Made by a program: the position numbers and the translations under genes. DNA of 9,669 nt from Actinomycetales bacterium. Lineage in GTDB: Bacteria; Actinomycetota; Actinomycetes; Actinomycetales; Beutenbergiaceae. Shown piece after piece: positions 1-5,920 of this stretch. A model generated the notes under the pieces. It saw only the letters and a list, made by a program, of their open reading frames with translations, made no database searches and was not told where the DNA came from. Location of the stretch: contig JAENWO010000072.1 in assembly GCA_016649925.1 (NCBI GenBank), forward strand, positions 1-9,669. Direction: 5' to 3'. Positions within the stretch are counted from its first letter, which is position 1. Each line of letters opens with the position of its first letter.

Positions 1-517
1 CTCCAGAACGTCCGTGCTCGGCCCCGACGTGCTCGGACCCAACGTGCTCGGACCCAACGTGCTCGGACCCAACGTGCTCGGCCCCGACGTGCTCGGCCCC
101 GACGACGGCTTCCGCCGTGCCGGCTCGCGGCGCGGGCGCCTCGCCGTCCAGTACCTGCAGGCGCCCGCGGATCATGTTCATCCCGCAGGCGAACTCGAAG
201 TCGCCCACCGCCTCGGGGAGGAGCTCCACGGCCGTGGTTTCGTACGCCGGGAGGAGCTGGTTGACCTTGAAGTCCGGGAAGACCACGCGCGAGGAGCAGT
301 CACCTGTCTCCTGCCGGTCGAACAGCAGCCGCACCGGCACGCCCCGCGTGACCTGGATCACGTCCGGGCTGTACCCGCCCTGGACCTTGACCGTGACCAC
401 CTGCACGCCGTCGTCCATCTCGGCCTGGCGGGCCTTCTTCGGTCCGAAGAAGAACCACACCATGAAGCCGGTCAGGAGAACGGCCCCGACGATGATGACG
501 ATCTCGGAACCAGTCAT
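1..517 (-). CDS. Membrane-anchored cupredoxin-domain protein with His-repeat tail (partial, runs off left edge)
   Basis: The 172 codons visible from ATG 515-517 are open to the window edge. An N-terminal hydrophobic segment (residues 4-24) ending in FFFGPKK suggests a membrane anchor. Residues about 37-123 form a cupredoxin-like beta domain with the typical phrases GGYSPDVIQVTRGVPVRLLF, a Cys at 74 in GDCSSRVVFPDF, and FACGMNM (Cys111, Met113, Met115). These Cys/Met residues are the likely copper ligands of this cupredoxin subfamily. From about residue 139 comes a run of six VG(A/S)EH pentapeptides that add six histidines. The start is supported by GGAGG nine bases upstream and by an ATGA overlap with the stop of the upstream HMA gene, so the two are probably co-translated. 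Inferred role: binding or handing over copper at the outer face of the membrane. The missing 3' part could be a short tail or a longer fused protein such as a P-type ATPase; the window cannot tell. Confidence 0.85.
   Translation of the reverse strand, partial: MTGSEIVIIVGAVLLTGFMVWFFFGPKKARQAEMDDGVQVVTVKVQGGYSPDVIQVTRGVPVRLLFDRQETGDCSSRVVFPDFKVNQLLPAYETTAVELLPEAVGDFEFACGMNMIRGRLQVLDGEAPAPRAGTAEAVVGAEHVGAEHVGSEHVGSEHVGSEHVGAEHGRSG
13..102. repeat. 15-bp tandem repeat, six units, in the cupredoxin gene
   Basis: Six consecutive 15-base units begin at 13, 28, 43, 58, 73 and 88, each CGTGCTCGG followed by CCCCGA or ACCCAA. Three adjacent middle units (28-72) are identical. The unit length is a multiple of three, so copy-number change keeps the frame. 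On the minus strand each unit encodes one VG(A/S)EH pentapeptide. The identical middle copies suggest recent slippage or recombination. The plus-strand open frame through this repeat is only its complement. Confidence 0.95.
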
Positions 518-837
518 CGCCGCACACCTCCAGAAGGAATTTCGTCGTTGCCGAGCCGGGTGAGCTGCGCGGCCAGCAGGTGCGCTGGCGCGTCGTGCGG
601 ACTGCTCAGTGCCTGCCGGTCCGGAGCGGCCAGGACGAACCCGGCCCTCTCGACGGCGCCGTTCACCTGCTCCGCGCTGATCACCGCACCGCTGGTGACG
701 ACCACGGGCGAACGGCCGCCGACGACGAGGTCGAAGGCCGCCCCGGTCACCCCACCGAGGGCGCGCAGCTGCTCGAGGACCGCGGCGAGGCACGACCCGC
801 AGGTCAGTCCCTCGACGGCGAACGTGGTGGTGGTCAT
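514..837 (-). CDS. HMA-domain heavy-metal-binding protein (CopZ-like)
   Basis: The 107-residue product has a heavy-metal-associated domain in residues 1-70, with the metal-binding CxxC loop in GLTCGSC (Cys13, Cys16) following the first beta strand, as in CopZ chaperones and the N-terminal domains of copper ATPases. The C-terminal 37 residues are an extra segment I do not recognise. The start was set at ATG 835-837, which gives a canonical HMA N terminus (MTTTTFAVEGLTCG) and has AAGGG seven bases upstream; the open frame extends farther upstream, but that stretch is Arg-rich and not domain-like. Its TGA (514-516) overlaps the ATG of the cupredoxin gene, indicating coupled translation. Likely role: cytosolic Cu(I) binding and delivery to an exporter, inferred from the fold and neighbour. 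Zinc, cadmium or mercury specificity is not excluded. Confidence 0.88.
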   Translation of the reverse strand: MTTTTFAVEGLTCGSCLAAVLEQLRALGGVTGAAFDLVVGGRSPVVVTSGAVISAEQVNGAVERAGFVLAAPDRQALSSPHDAPAHLLAAQLTRLGNDEIPSGGVRR

Positions 838-865
838 GACCGAACCCTTCAGCTGGCCCAGGGCC

Positions 866-882
866 ATACGCCCGGGGGGTAT
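866..882. promoter_or_regulatory. Candidate metal-repressor operator (CsoR-like palindrome)
   Basis: ATACGCCCGGGGGGTAT is a 17-base inverted repeat with a single mismatched pair: ATAC/GTAT ends around a GC core. CsoR-type copper repressors are known to bind GC-rich pseudo-palindromes with TACCC/GGGTA ends. The site lies 29 bases before the start of the HMA gene and overlaps a -10-like TATACC read on the minus strand (about 878-883), a position suited to repression of the HMA-cupredoxin operon. It also sits in the 278-base divergent region (838-1115) and could affect the Lgt-like gene. No csoR gene is in the window. The assignment is an inference from motif shape and context. Confidence 0.5.
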
Positions 883-1115
883 ACCCACGCTAGCGCGGCA
901 GCGCTGAAGATGCGAGGGGCGGGCCATGAAGACTCGATGAACATGACAGACAGGGGTGTGGGCTTTCCCTTGGTAAGGATTTTCCCGTGCCCGTCTTCGC
1001 CAAACGTTGACCGTTCGTGCCGTCCCTCTTCGTCGACGTCGGCAACTGTTCACTGTGGTTGCGGAACCGAGCGGGCACGAGACCGCCGTCGCAGCCGATG
1101 ATGGATGGGGATGTT

Positions 1116-1904
1116 GTGAGACCTGTGCTGTTCTCGATTTTCGGTCTGGACGTCCAGACCTATGGGGTGAGCAAGGCCCTCGCGGCCCTGGTGGGTGCCT
1201 ACCTTCTCGGCCGGGCCTTCGAGCGCCTGGGCCTGAAGAAGGACTCGGCCCACTCGTTGGTCCTCTGGGCGGTCGTGTGGGGCTTCGTCGGGGCGAAGAT
1301 CTACTACCTGCTCGAGCAGGGCGTCAACCTCACCCTCCACGACCTCGGTGGGATGGGATTCACCTGGTACGGCGGCCTGCTCGGGGGCGTCATCGCCGCA
1401 CTGGTCGTCATCCGACGCCACCGACTGCCACTCGGAGTCGTCGCCGGCGCCATTGCGGTTCCATTGACGCTCGCCTACGGCATCGGCCGCCTTGGCTGCT
1501 TCCTGTCCGGTGACGGAACCTATGGCAAGCCGTCGTCACTTCCCTGGGCGATGACATTTCCCGACGGCGTGGTCGCCACCGATGTCCCGGTTCACCCCAC
1601 GCCGCTCTACGAGGCCCTCGCCGCCGTGGTGATCGCCGCGATCCTGTGGGCGCTGGCCAAGCACTGGATACCATCCGCCGTCTTCGGTGCATACCTGAGC
1701 CTCAGCGGGATCGCTCGGTTCCTCGTGGAGACTGTGCGGATCAACGACCCTGCCCTGTTCGGGCTCACGCAGCCGCAGCTGTGGTCGATCCTCTCGGTCG
1801 TCGCCGGGGCGATCCTCATCGCCCGCACCCGGCCCCTCCTCCCGCAGGACCCACCGGTGGGCGCCTCGGCACAGGACGCCCGTTCGGCACCGTCGGCCGT
1901 CTGA
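1116..1904 (+). CDS. Lgt-family (prolipoprotein diacylglyceryl transferase-like) membrane protein with altered active site
   Basis: The 262-residue product is a polytopic membrane protein of the Lgt family. Family marks are TWYGGLLGG (83-91), GRLGCFLSGDGTYG (124-137), HPTPLYEAL (160-168) and ARFLVETVR (200-208). True Lgt attaches diacylglycerol to the lipobox Cys of prolipoproteins. Compared with E. coli Lgt, the catalytic His of the HGG motif is Tyr85 here and the essential Asn of GRxGN is Cys128, while Arg125 and Arg201 are kept. It is therefore probably a specialised paralog and may not perform the standard reaction. GTG 1116 was chosen because it gives MRPVLFSIFG directly before the first helix and has GGATGGGG just upstream; ATG 1098 and 1101, or an upstream start at 1017, are in frame too. 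It stands first in a plus-strand group with two small membrane proteins, opposite the copper-type operon, so a metal-related role is likely but inferred. Confidence 0.85.
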   Translation: MRPVLFSIFGLDVQTYGVSKALAALVGAYLLGRAFERLGLKKDSAHSLVLWAVVWGFVGAKIYYLLEQGVNLTLHDLGGMGFTWYGGLLGGVIAALVVIRRHRLPLGVVAGAIAVPLTLAYGIGRLGCFLSGDGTYGKPSSLPWAMTFPDGVVATDVPVHPTPLYEALAAVVIAAILWALAKHWIPSAVFGAYLSLSGIARFLVETVRINDPALFGLTQPQLWSILSVVAGAILIARTRPLLPQDPPVGASAQDARSAPSAV

Positions 1905-2024
1905 CTTCACGGCCGGGGCGCTGACGGAGCTCTTCAACGTTTCTTCGTCACATCTGCACCCTGCTACCCGGTCACCACCCACACACTCAAGGGATCAGCG
2001 GTCGCCAAGACGACGGGGGTAGCG

Positions 2025-2279
2025 ATGACGCCGGGCATGTGGTTGGCGCTGGCCGCCGTGTATGCGCTCTACCTCGGCCTGGGTATCTGGGCCGTCTCCA
2101 CGATCTTCCCGCGCGCCGACCGCCACGAGGACCCCCGCAGCTACCCACAGAAAGATCTAGGTGAGGACGATGAACATGCAAAGTCACAACCATGGCGGGC
2201 GCAGCCACCTGCTCGGGATGCTCGGGATCGGCGCAGTGGTGCTGGTCGTCCTGCTCGCCGCGGGACGTTCCTTCGGTGA
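2025..2279 (+). CDS. Small single-helix membrane protein, unknown function
   Basis: ATG 2025 is preceded by GGGGG about five bases upstream. Residues 5-28 (MWLALAAVYALYLGLGIWAV) form one clear transmembrane helix, followed by a polar segment. I recognise no family. The frame continues to 2279 and so overlaps the next gene by 110 bases, in a different frame. Within the overlap its composition turns Arg/Pro/Ala-rich, which looks like out-of-frame reading of the next gene rather than selected protein. The biologically meaningful part is probably the first 45-50 residues. A frameshift or an unusual long overlap are both possible. It likely forms an operon with the Lgt-like gene 120 bases upstream; that spacer shows no clear terminator or other feature. 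Confidence 0.55.
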   Translation: MTPGMWLALAAVYALYLGLGIWAVSTIFPRADRHEDPRSYPQKDLGEDDEHAKSQPWRAQPPARDARDRRSGAGRPARRGTFLR

Positions 2280-2499
2280 GGCGCTGCCCCTGGCCGCCTT
2301 GCTGGCATTCCCGGTGATGATGATCGGGATGATGTTCATGATGCGCGGCGGCAACGGCCATGAACACGGGCACGAGGACTCCGAGCGCCACGAGGGCGCC
2401 GCCGACGAAACTCACTCGCACGACGCGACCGCCACCACGCTCCCGGCCCGGATCACGACCACACCGACCCCGGGCGCCTCCCCCTTCGACGGCCGCTGA
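2170..2499 (+). CDS. His/Met-rich small membrane protein, putative metal binding
   Basis: The 109-residue product starts MNMQSHNHGGRSH, then has two probable transmembrane helices (residues about 14-31 and 38-58). The second is very Met-rich (VMMIGMMFMM). A soluble tail follows with GHEHGHED, ERHE and THSHD clusters (62-85). This build resembles small His-rich membrane proteins (DUF2933-like in general shape) seen in copper-resistance clusters, but I cannot confirm a family. Histidines and methionines suit Cu(I)/Cu(II) binding. The start ATG 2170 was preferred over GTG 2161 because AGGTGAGG lies at 2159-2166, four bases ahead. Its 5' end lies inside the frame of the preceding small gene. It ends before the convergent kinase gene. 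Function in metal sequestration or transfer is an inference from composition and neighbours. Confidence 0.75.
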   Translation: MNMQSHNHGGRSHLLGMLGIGAVVLVVLLAAGRSFGEALPLAALLAFPVMMIGMMFMMRGGNGHEHGHEDSERHEGAADETHSHDATATTLPARITTTPTPGASPFDGR

Positions 2500-2731
2500 G
2501 GACCTCTCGAGCGGAGCCTGCTGCACCACTGCCGGCAGAGGCGAGGCGGCCAGGACGGCCCGCCCGACACCCGAGGCCTCAAGCACCCCGTTCCGACCGA
2601 GCTCTTCGGCGACCGTGATCCGCAGCGCAGGGCGACCCGGAGCGCATCGAGGTGCGCATCGAGGTCAGGGGCCGGCCTCTCGCAGCTGGCCACACCCGTC
2701 GCGAACTCCTCGTCGAGGCAAGGTCAGCTGG
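2500..2731. other. Convergent intergenic region without a confident gene
   Basis: This 232-base gap separates the His-rich protein gene (plus) from the kinase stop (minus). Open frames cross it, but none has a start with a ribosome site or a recognisable product. On the minus strand the stretch about 2540-2630 reads protein-like (LRITVAEELGRNGVLEASG) without start or family match, so it could be a decayed gene fragment. There is a palindrome CTGCCGGCAG (2529-2538) but no convincing terminator with a T-run. Confidence 0.4.
2642..2665. repeat. 12-bp direct tandem duplication
   Basis: GCGCATCGAGGT occurs twice in succession (2642-2653 and 2654-2665) in the gap between convergent genes. It could be a simple slippage product or part of a decayed coding sequence. 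No function can be assigned. Confidence 0.8.
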
Positions 2732-3871
2732 TCAGGGTCGGCGATCCGGCCTCGGCTCCTTGGAGACGGGCAGCTCGACGGTGAACACCGCGCCGTGGCC
2801 GGGGCCGGCGCTGTGGGCGGTCACGGTGCCATCATGTGCCTTGGTGATGGAGCGGACGATCGCCAGGCCGACACCGGAGCCGCCGTGCGCACGGTCCCGA
2901 GCGGTATCCGCGCGGTAGAAGCGCTCGAAGAGGCGCGGCAGATGCTCAGCGGCGATGCCCTCGCCGTCGTCCGCCACCGCGATCACGACCCGCCCACCGG
3001 CACGGTCCGCGCTCAGCCACACAGCACCGCCGGGGGGTGTGTGACGAAGCGCGTTGTCGAGCAGGTTGGTCAGGACCTGGCCCAGGCGGTCGACGTCCGC
3101 GTCGAGCACCGTCCGCCCGACGACGTCCGAGACCCGCACGTCGAGCTGGACTCCTTTGGTGGCATATCGGGCCGAGGCCTGGGCCAGCGCCGTGGTGACG
3201 ATCCGCCCTAAGGAGACCGGCACCTTGCGCATGGTCAGGCGTCCCTCCTCCGCGGTCGTGACCAGGCCGATGTCCTCCCCCAGGCGCGCCAGGCGCGCGA
3301 CCTGCTGGCGCAGCATCGCCACCGTGGACTCGTCCGCGTGGGCGACGCCGTCCTGGATCCCCTCCAGGTAGGCATCCAGGGTGGTCACCGGCGTCCGCAT
3401 CTCATGAGCGAGGTCACCGAGCATGCGCGTGCGCGTTGACTCGATGCGCTCCAGGTCCGCGGCCATGGAGTTGAAGGCTCCGGCGAGGTCGTCGAACTCT
3501 GATCCCATGCCGACCTGGGGCACCCGGGCGGCGTAGTCGCCGCCAGCCACCTGGCCCGCCGCCTGGCGCATCTTGGCCAGGGGGCGCCCGATCCGCCGGG
3601 TCAGGAAGACACTCACCAGCACGGACGTGGACAGAGCGGCGAGCAGGGCGAACGCCAGAGACACGCCGGAGGCCGCAGCGAACGCCTCCTCGGCATGTAG
3701 CACGACAGCGGGATCTGCCGTGGCACCAAGGCTCAGGTGGTCTTGGAAGATCACGGGACCGATCGCCGAGGCGACGACCCATGCCGTCCCGGCGGCGACC
3801 AGCACGACGGCAACGATGGCAGCGAGGAGACGGGCCGCCAGTCCCCATCGACCCCTGGGGCGGCGGTTCAC
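2732..3871 (-). CDS. HAMP-domain sensor histidine kinase of a two-component system
   Basis: The 379-residue membrane kinase has TM1 (about 13-38), a short extracytoplasmic loop (39-67) holding His45 and His59, TM2 (about 68-92), a HAMP linker (about 92-145), the phospho-acceptor H box LAHEMRTP with His156, the N box NLLDNALRH (Asn273), the G1 box DDGEGI (301-306) and the G2 box GGSGVGLAI (330-338). All catalytic boxes are intact. It should autophosphorylate on His156 and pass phosphate to the partner regulator. The GTG start (3869-3871) overlaps the TGA of the response regulator gene as GTGA, so the two are translationally coupled. The very short sensor loop is compatible with binding a small ligand such as a metal ion, or with sensing within the membrane. 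The location next to copper-type genes suggests a CusS/CopS-like role, which is inferred only; envelope stress is an alternative. Confidence 0.93.
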   Translation of the reverse strand: MNRRPRGRWGLAARLLAAIVAVVLVAAGTAWVVASAIGPVIFQDHLSLGATADPAVVLHAEEAFAAASGVSLAFALLAALSTSVLVSVFLTRRIGRPLAKMRQAAGQVAGGDYAARVPQVGMGSEFDDLAGAFNSMAADLERIESTRTRMLGDLAHEMRTPVTTLDAYLEGIQDGVAHADESTVAMLRQQVARLARLGEDIGLVTTAEEGRLTMRKVPVSLGRIVTTALAQASARYATKGVQLDVRVSDVVGRTVLDADVDRLGQVLTNLLDNALRHTPPGGAVWLSADRAGGRVVIAVADDGEGIAAEHLPRLFERFYRADTARDRAHGGSGVGLAIVRSITKAHDGTVTAHSAGPGHGAVFTVELPVSKEPRPDRRP

Positions 3872-4587
3872 TCGCCCGGTCCCATGCGGTACCCGATCCC
3901 GCGGAACGTCCGGATGAAGATCGGTGCCACCGGGTCGTCTCCGAGCTTGCGTCGCACATGCCCGATGTGGACGTCGACCAGGTGCTCATTCCCCACCCAG
4001 CCGGCTCCCCAGACCGCCTCGATCAGCTGGTGACGGGAGAAGACCATGCGGGGCCGCGCAGCCAGGGCGGCGAGGACATCGAATTCCGTACGCGTCAGGT
4101 CTACGAGCCCTCCGTCCAGATGGGCCTCGCGTCCCTCGATATCGATCGTCAACGGCCCGAAGGTGGCTACCGCGTGTTCGTCCCCACCCGCCGTCGCACT
4201 CTGCCGGGGTCGCCGCAGCATCGCGCGCACCCGCGCAACGAGTTCGCGCGGGCTGAACGGCTTGGTGAGGTAGTCATCCGCCCCCACCGACAGCCCCACC
4301 AGCTTGTCGACCTCTTCCGCACGGGCAGTGAGCATGATGATGTAGCAGTCGGAGAACGTTCGCACTGCACGGCAGACCTCCACGCCGTCGATGCCAGGGA
4401 GACCGACGTCCAAGATGATGACACCGGGCGCAGAGTCACGCGCCCGGGCGATGGCCTCCACCCCGTCGCCAGCGATCTGGACCTCGAAACCGTCCCGTTC
4501 GAGATAGCTCGCCACCACACGTGCCAAGGGTTCTTCGTCCTCGACGACCAGCACTCGAGGAAGATGATCGAAAGTGGGAAGAGTCAT
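3868..4587 (-). CDS. OmpR/PhoB-family response regulator
   Basis: The 239-residue protein has a receiver domain (residues about 11-122) with acidic pocket Glu16-Asp17-Glu18, phosphorylation site Asp60 in VIILDVGLPGIDG, switch Thr87 in MLTARA and Lys109 in LTKPFSP. A C-terminal winged helix (about 140-236) follows with the DLTRTEFDVLAALA, VDVHIGHVRRKLG and RTFRGIGYRM segments typical of OmpR-type regulators. The start at ATG 4585-4587 gives a normal-length receiver, and AGGATAGGG lies just upstream; the frame extends 57 codons farther, but that stretch is not domain-like. It is first in the operon with the histidine kinase, which it overlaps by 4 bases. Phosphorylation would enhance binding to direct-repeat DNA sites. 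Its targets are probably in the metal cluster to the left, by proximity only. Confidence 0.94.
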   Translation of the reverse strand: MTLPTFDHLPRVLVVEDEEPLARVVASYLERDGFEVQIAGDGVEAIARARDSAPGVIILDVGLPGIDGVEVCRAVRTFSDCYIIMLTARAEEVDKLVGLSVGADDYLTKPFSPRELVARVRAMLRRPRQSATAGGDEHAVATFGPLTIDIEGREAHLDGGLVDLTRTEFDVLAALAARPRMVFSRHQLIEAVWGAGWVGNEHLVDVHIGHVRRKLGDDPVAPIFIRTFRGIGYRMGPGE

Positions 4588-4912
4588 GTCCCTATCCTGA
4601 CGCCCACACGCCGTGGAACGAAACACCACCGACCCGGCGGCGCACCAGCCGAGCGGTGACGCGCCCGGGCACGACCAGGAGACCTCGTGATCCCGACCGG
4701 TCATCCTCCGCACCGAGACCACCACGTCAAGGGTGCGCCGTGTCCCTCCGGGATGCACCTAAGATGCAATCTTGACCCGGTGACCGCAGCGCAGGTCTCG
4801 CGCCGGCTATCGGAACCACGGGGAGACTGGACCACTTCCGCCCGCCGCACACCATTCACCTGGGAGCAATTGTGACAACCGGCTTCGCCATCGGTACCGG
4901 GGAGGCATCGCG
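4588..4912. promoter_or_regulatory. Divergent intergenic region between response regulator and LacI-type gene
   Basis: This 325-base stretch must hold promoters for the minus-strand two-component operon and the plus-strand LacI-type gene. Visible elements are a perfect interrupted palindrome AAGAT-GCA-ATCTT (4761-4773), a -35-like TTGACC (4772-4777) without a clear partner -10, the inverted repeats TTGT-G-ACAA (4870-4878) and CGGTACCG (4892-4899), and the GGGGAGG ribosome site (4898-4904) of the LacI gene. A short frame of 16 codons starts at GTG 4872 behind GGGAG. No larger gene is evident. Any of the palindromes could be an autoregulatory operator; this is not shown. Confidence 0.45.
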
Positions 4913-5920
4913 ATGGCGGTGAGCATGCGGGATGTGGCGCAGCTGGCTGGCGTTTCCCAGCGCACAGTCTCGAACGTGGTCAACGATTATCAGTTTGTCC
5001 GCCCGGAGACCCGCGAACGTGTACAGCAGGCGATGGAGACGCTCGGGTATGTACCTAACGCCGCGGCGCGTAGCCTGCGAGCGGGCCGTACGGGCATGCT
5101 CGCCCTGGTCATCCCGAACTTCGAGGCACGCTACTTCGCCGATCTCGCCGGCGCTGTCATCCACGAGGCAGAGACCCTCGGCTACACCGTTCTTATCGAG
5201 GTTTCCGGTGCGAGTCACGATCGCGAGCTCGGGGTGCTCGCGGGCGGGCGCAGCCAGCTCACCGACGGCGCGATCATGAGCGCCCTCACCCTGCAACAGG
5301 CGGACGAGCACCTCCGTCGACCGGGCTATCCGCTCGTCCTGGTCGGGGACCTCGTGTTCGAGGGCCCGGTTGACCACGTTGGCATCCCGAATCGGGAGGC
5401 TGCGCGAACGGCGGTCGAGCACCTCATCTCGGTGGGCTGCCGACGGGTGATGCTGTTGGGCACGGAGAACGGGCCGACGACGACGAGCAAACTGCGCGAG
5501 CAGGGTTACCGAGAAACCCTCGAGGCGGCCGGGCTCCCCGTCTTGCCCGAGTTGCTCCTGGACACCGAGTGGGGTCGCCAACGGGGCCAGGACGCCATAG
5601 AGCGGTTCGTAGCCTCTGACATCGAGCTGCCCGACGGCATCTTCGCGATGAACGACTCCCTCGCGTTGGGGGCACTGCGCGCCCTGCGAAGCGCCGGCTT
5701 ACGCGTCCCCGAGGACGTCGCGGTGGTGGGATTCGACGACGTGGAGGAAGCGCGCTTCGCCAGCCCGTCATTGACCTCGATCTCCCCGGCCGTGGAGGAG
5801 ATCGCCCGCACTGCAGTACGGCTCGTGCACGAGCAGATCACCGGCCGCCCGGCCCGCACCGCCACGCACGTACTCGTCGAGTACGAGCTCAAGGTGCGGG
5901 AGTCAACCGCTCGTCAATGA
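4913..5920 (+). CDS. LacI-family transcriptional regulator
   Basis: The 335-residue protein has the N-terminal LacI helix-turn-helix (MRDVAQLAGVSQRTVSNVVN, residues 5-24), the hinge helix region YVPNAAARSLRAGRTG (46-61) with the minor-groove Leu55, and a two-lobe periplasmic-binding-protein-like effector domain (about 62-335), with phrases such as DGIFAMNDSLALGALRAL and PEDVAVVGFDDVEEARFASPSLTSI. The start ATG 4913 has GGGGAGG eight bases upstream. Such proteins are dimeric repressors or activators that bind palindromic operators and respond to a sugar or sugar phosphate. The adjoining oxidoreductase and GH2 hydrolase suggest local control of oligosaccharide or glycoside use; the effector is unknown. 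The 3' end overlaps the convergent oxidoreductase gene by 18 bases. Confidence 0.94.
   Translation: MAVSMRDVAQLAGVSQRTVSNVVNDYQFVRPETRERVQQAMETLGYVPNAAARSLRAGRTGMLALVIPNFEARYFADLAGAVIHEAETLGYTVLIEVSGASHDRELGVLAGGRSQLTDGAIMSALTLQQADEHLRRPGYPLVLVGDLVFEGPVDHVGIPNREAARTAVEHLISVGCRRVMLLGTENGPTTTSKLREQGYRETLEAAGLPVLPELLLDTEWGRQRGQDAIERFVASDIELPDGIFAMNDSLALGALRALRSAGLRVPEDVAVVGFDDVEEARFASPSLTSISPAVEEIARTAVRLVHEQITGRPARTATHVLVEYELKVRESTARQ

Noticed and set aside
12..103. Tandem repeat considered as a CRISPR array or iteron origin
   Set aside because: Units are contiguous 15-mers without spacers and are in frame within a coding sequence, so a coding repeat explains them.
14..907. 297-codon plus-strand open frame beginning with LGPDVLGPN repeats
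   Set aside because: It is antisense to the cupredoxin and HMA genes; the repeats are the complement of VG(A/S)EH units and there is no domain or ribosome site.
964..986. Two TTTCCC copies with CCTTGGTAAGG between them, considered as a response-regulator or MerR-type site
   Set aside because: The arms are only four to six bases and spacing fits no recognised operator; could be chance.
2360..3211. 283-codon plus-strand open frame
   Set aside because: It crosses the end of the His-rich gene and is antisense to the kinase catalytic domain; Arg/Pro/Ala-rich with no start signal.
4856..5581. 241-codon minus-strand open frame
   Set aside because: It is antisense to the LacI-type regulator and has no recognisable domain.
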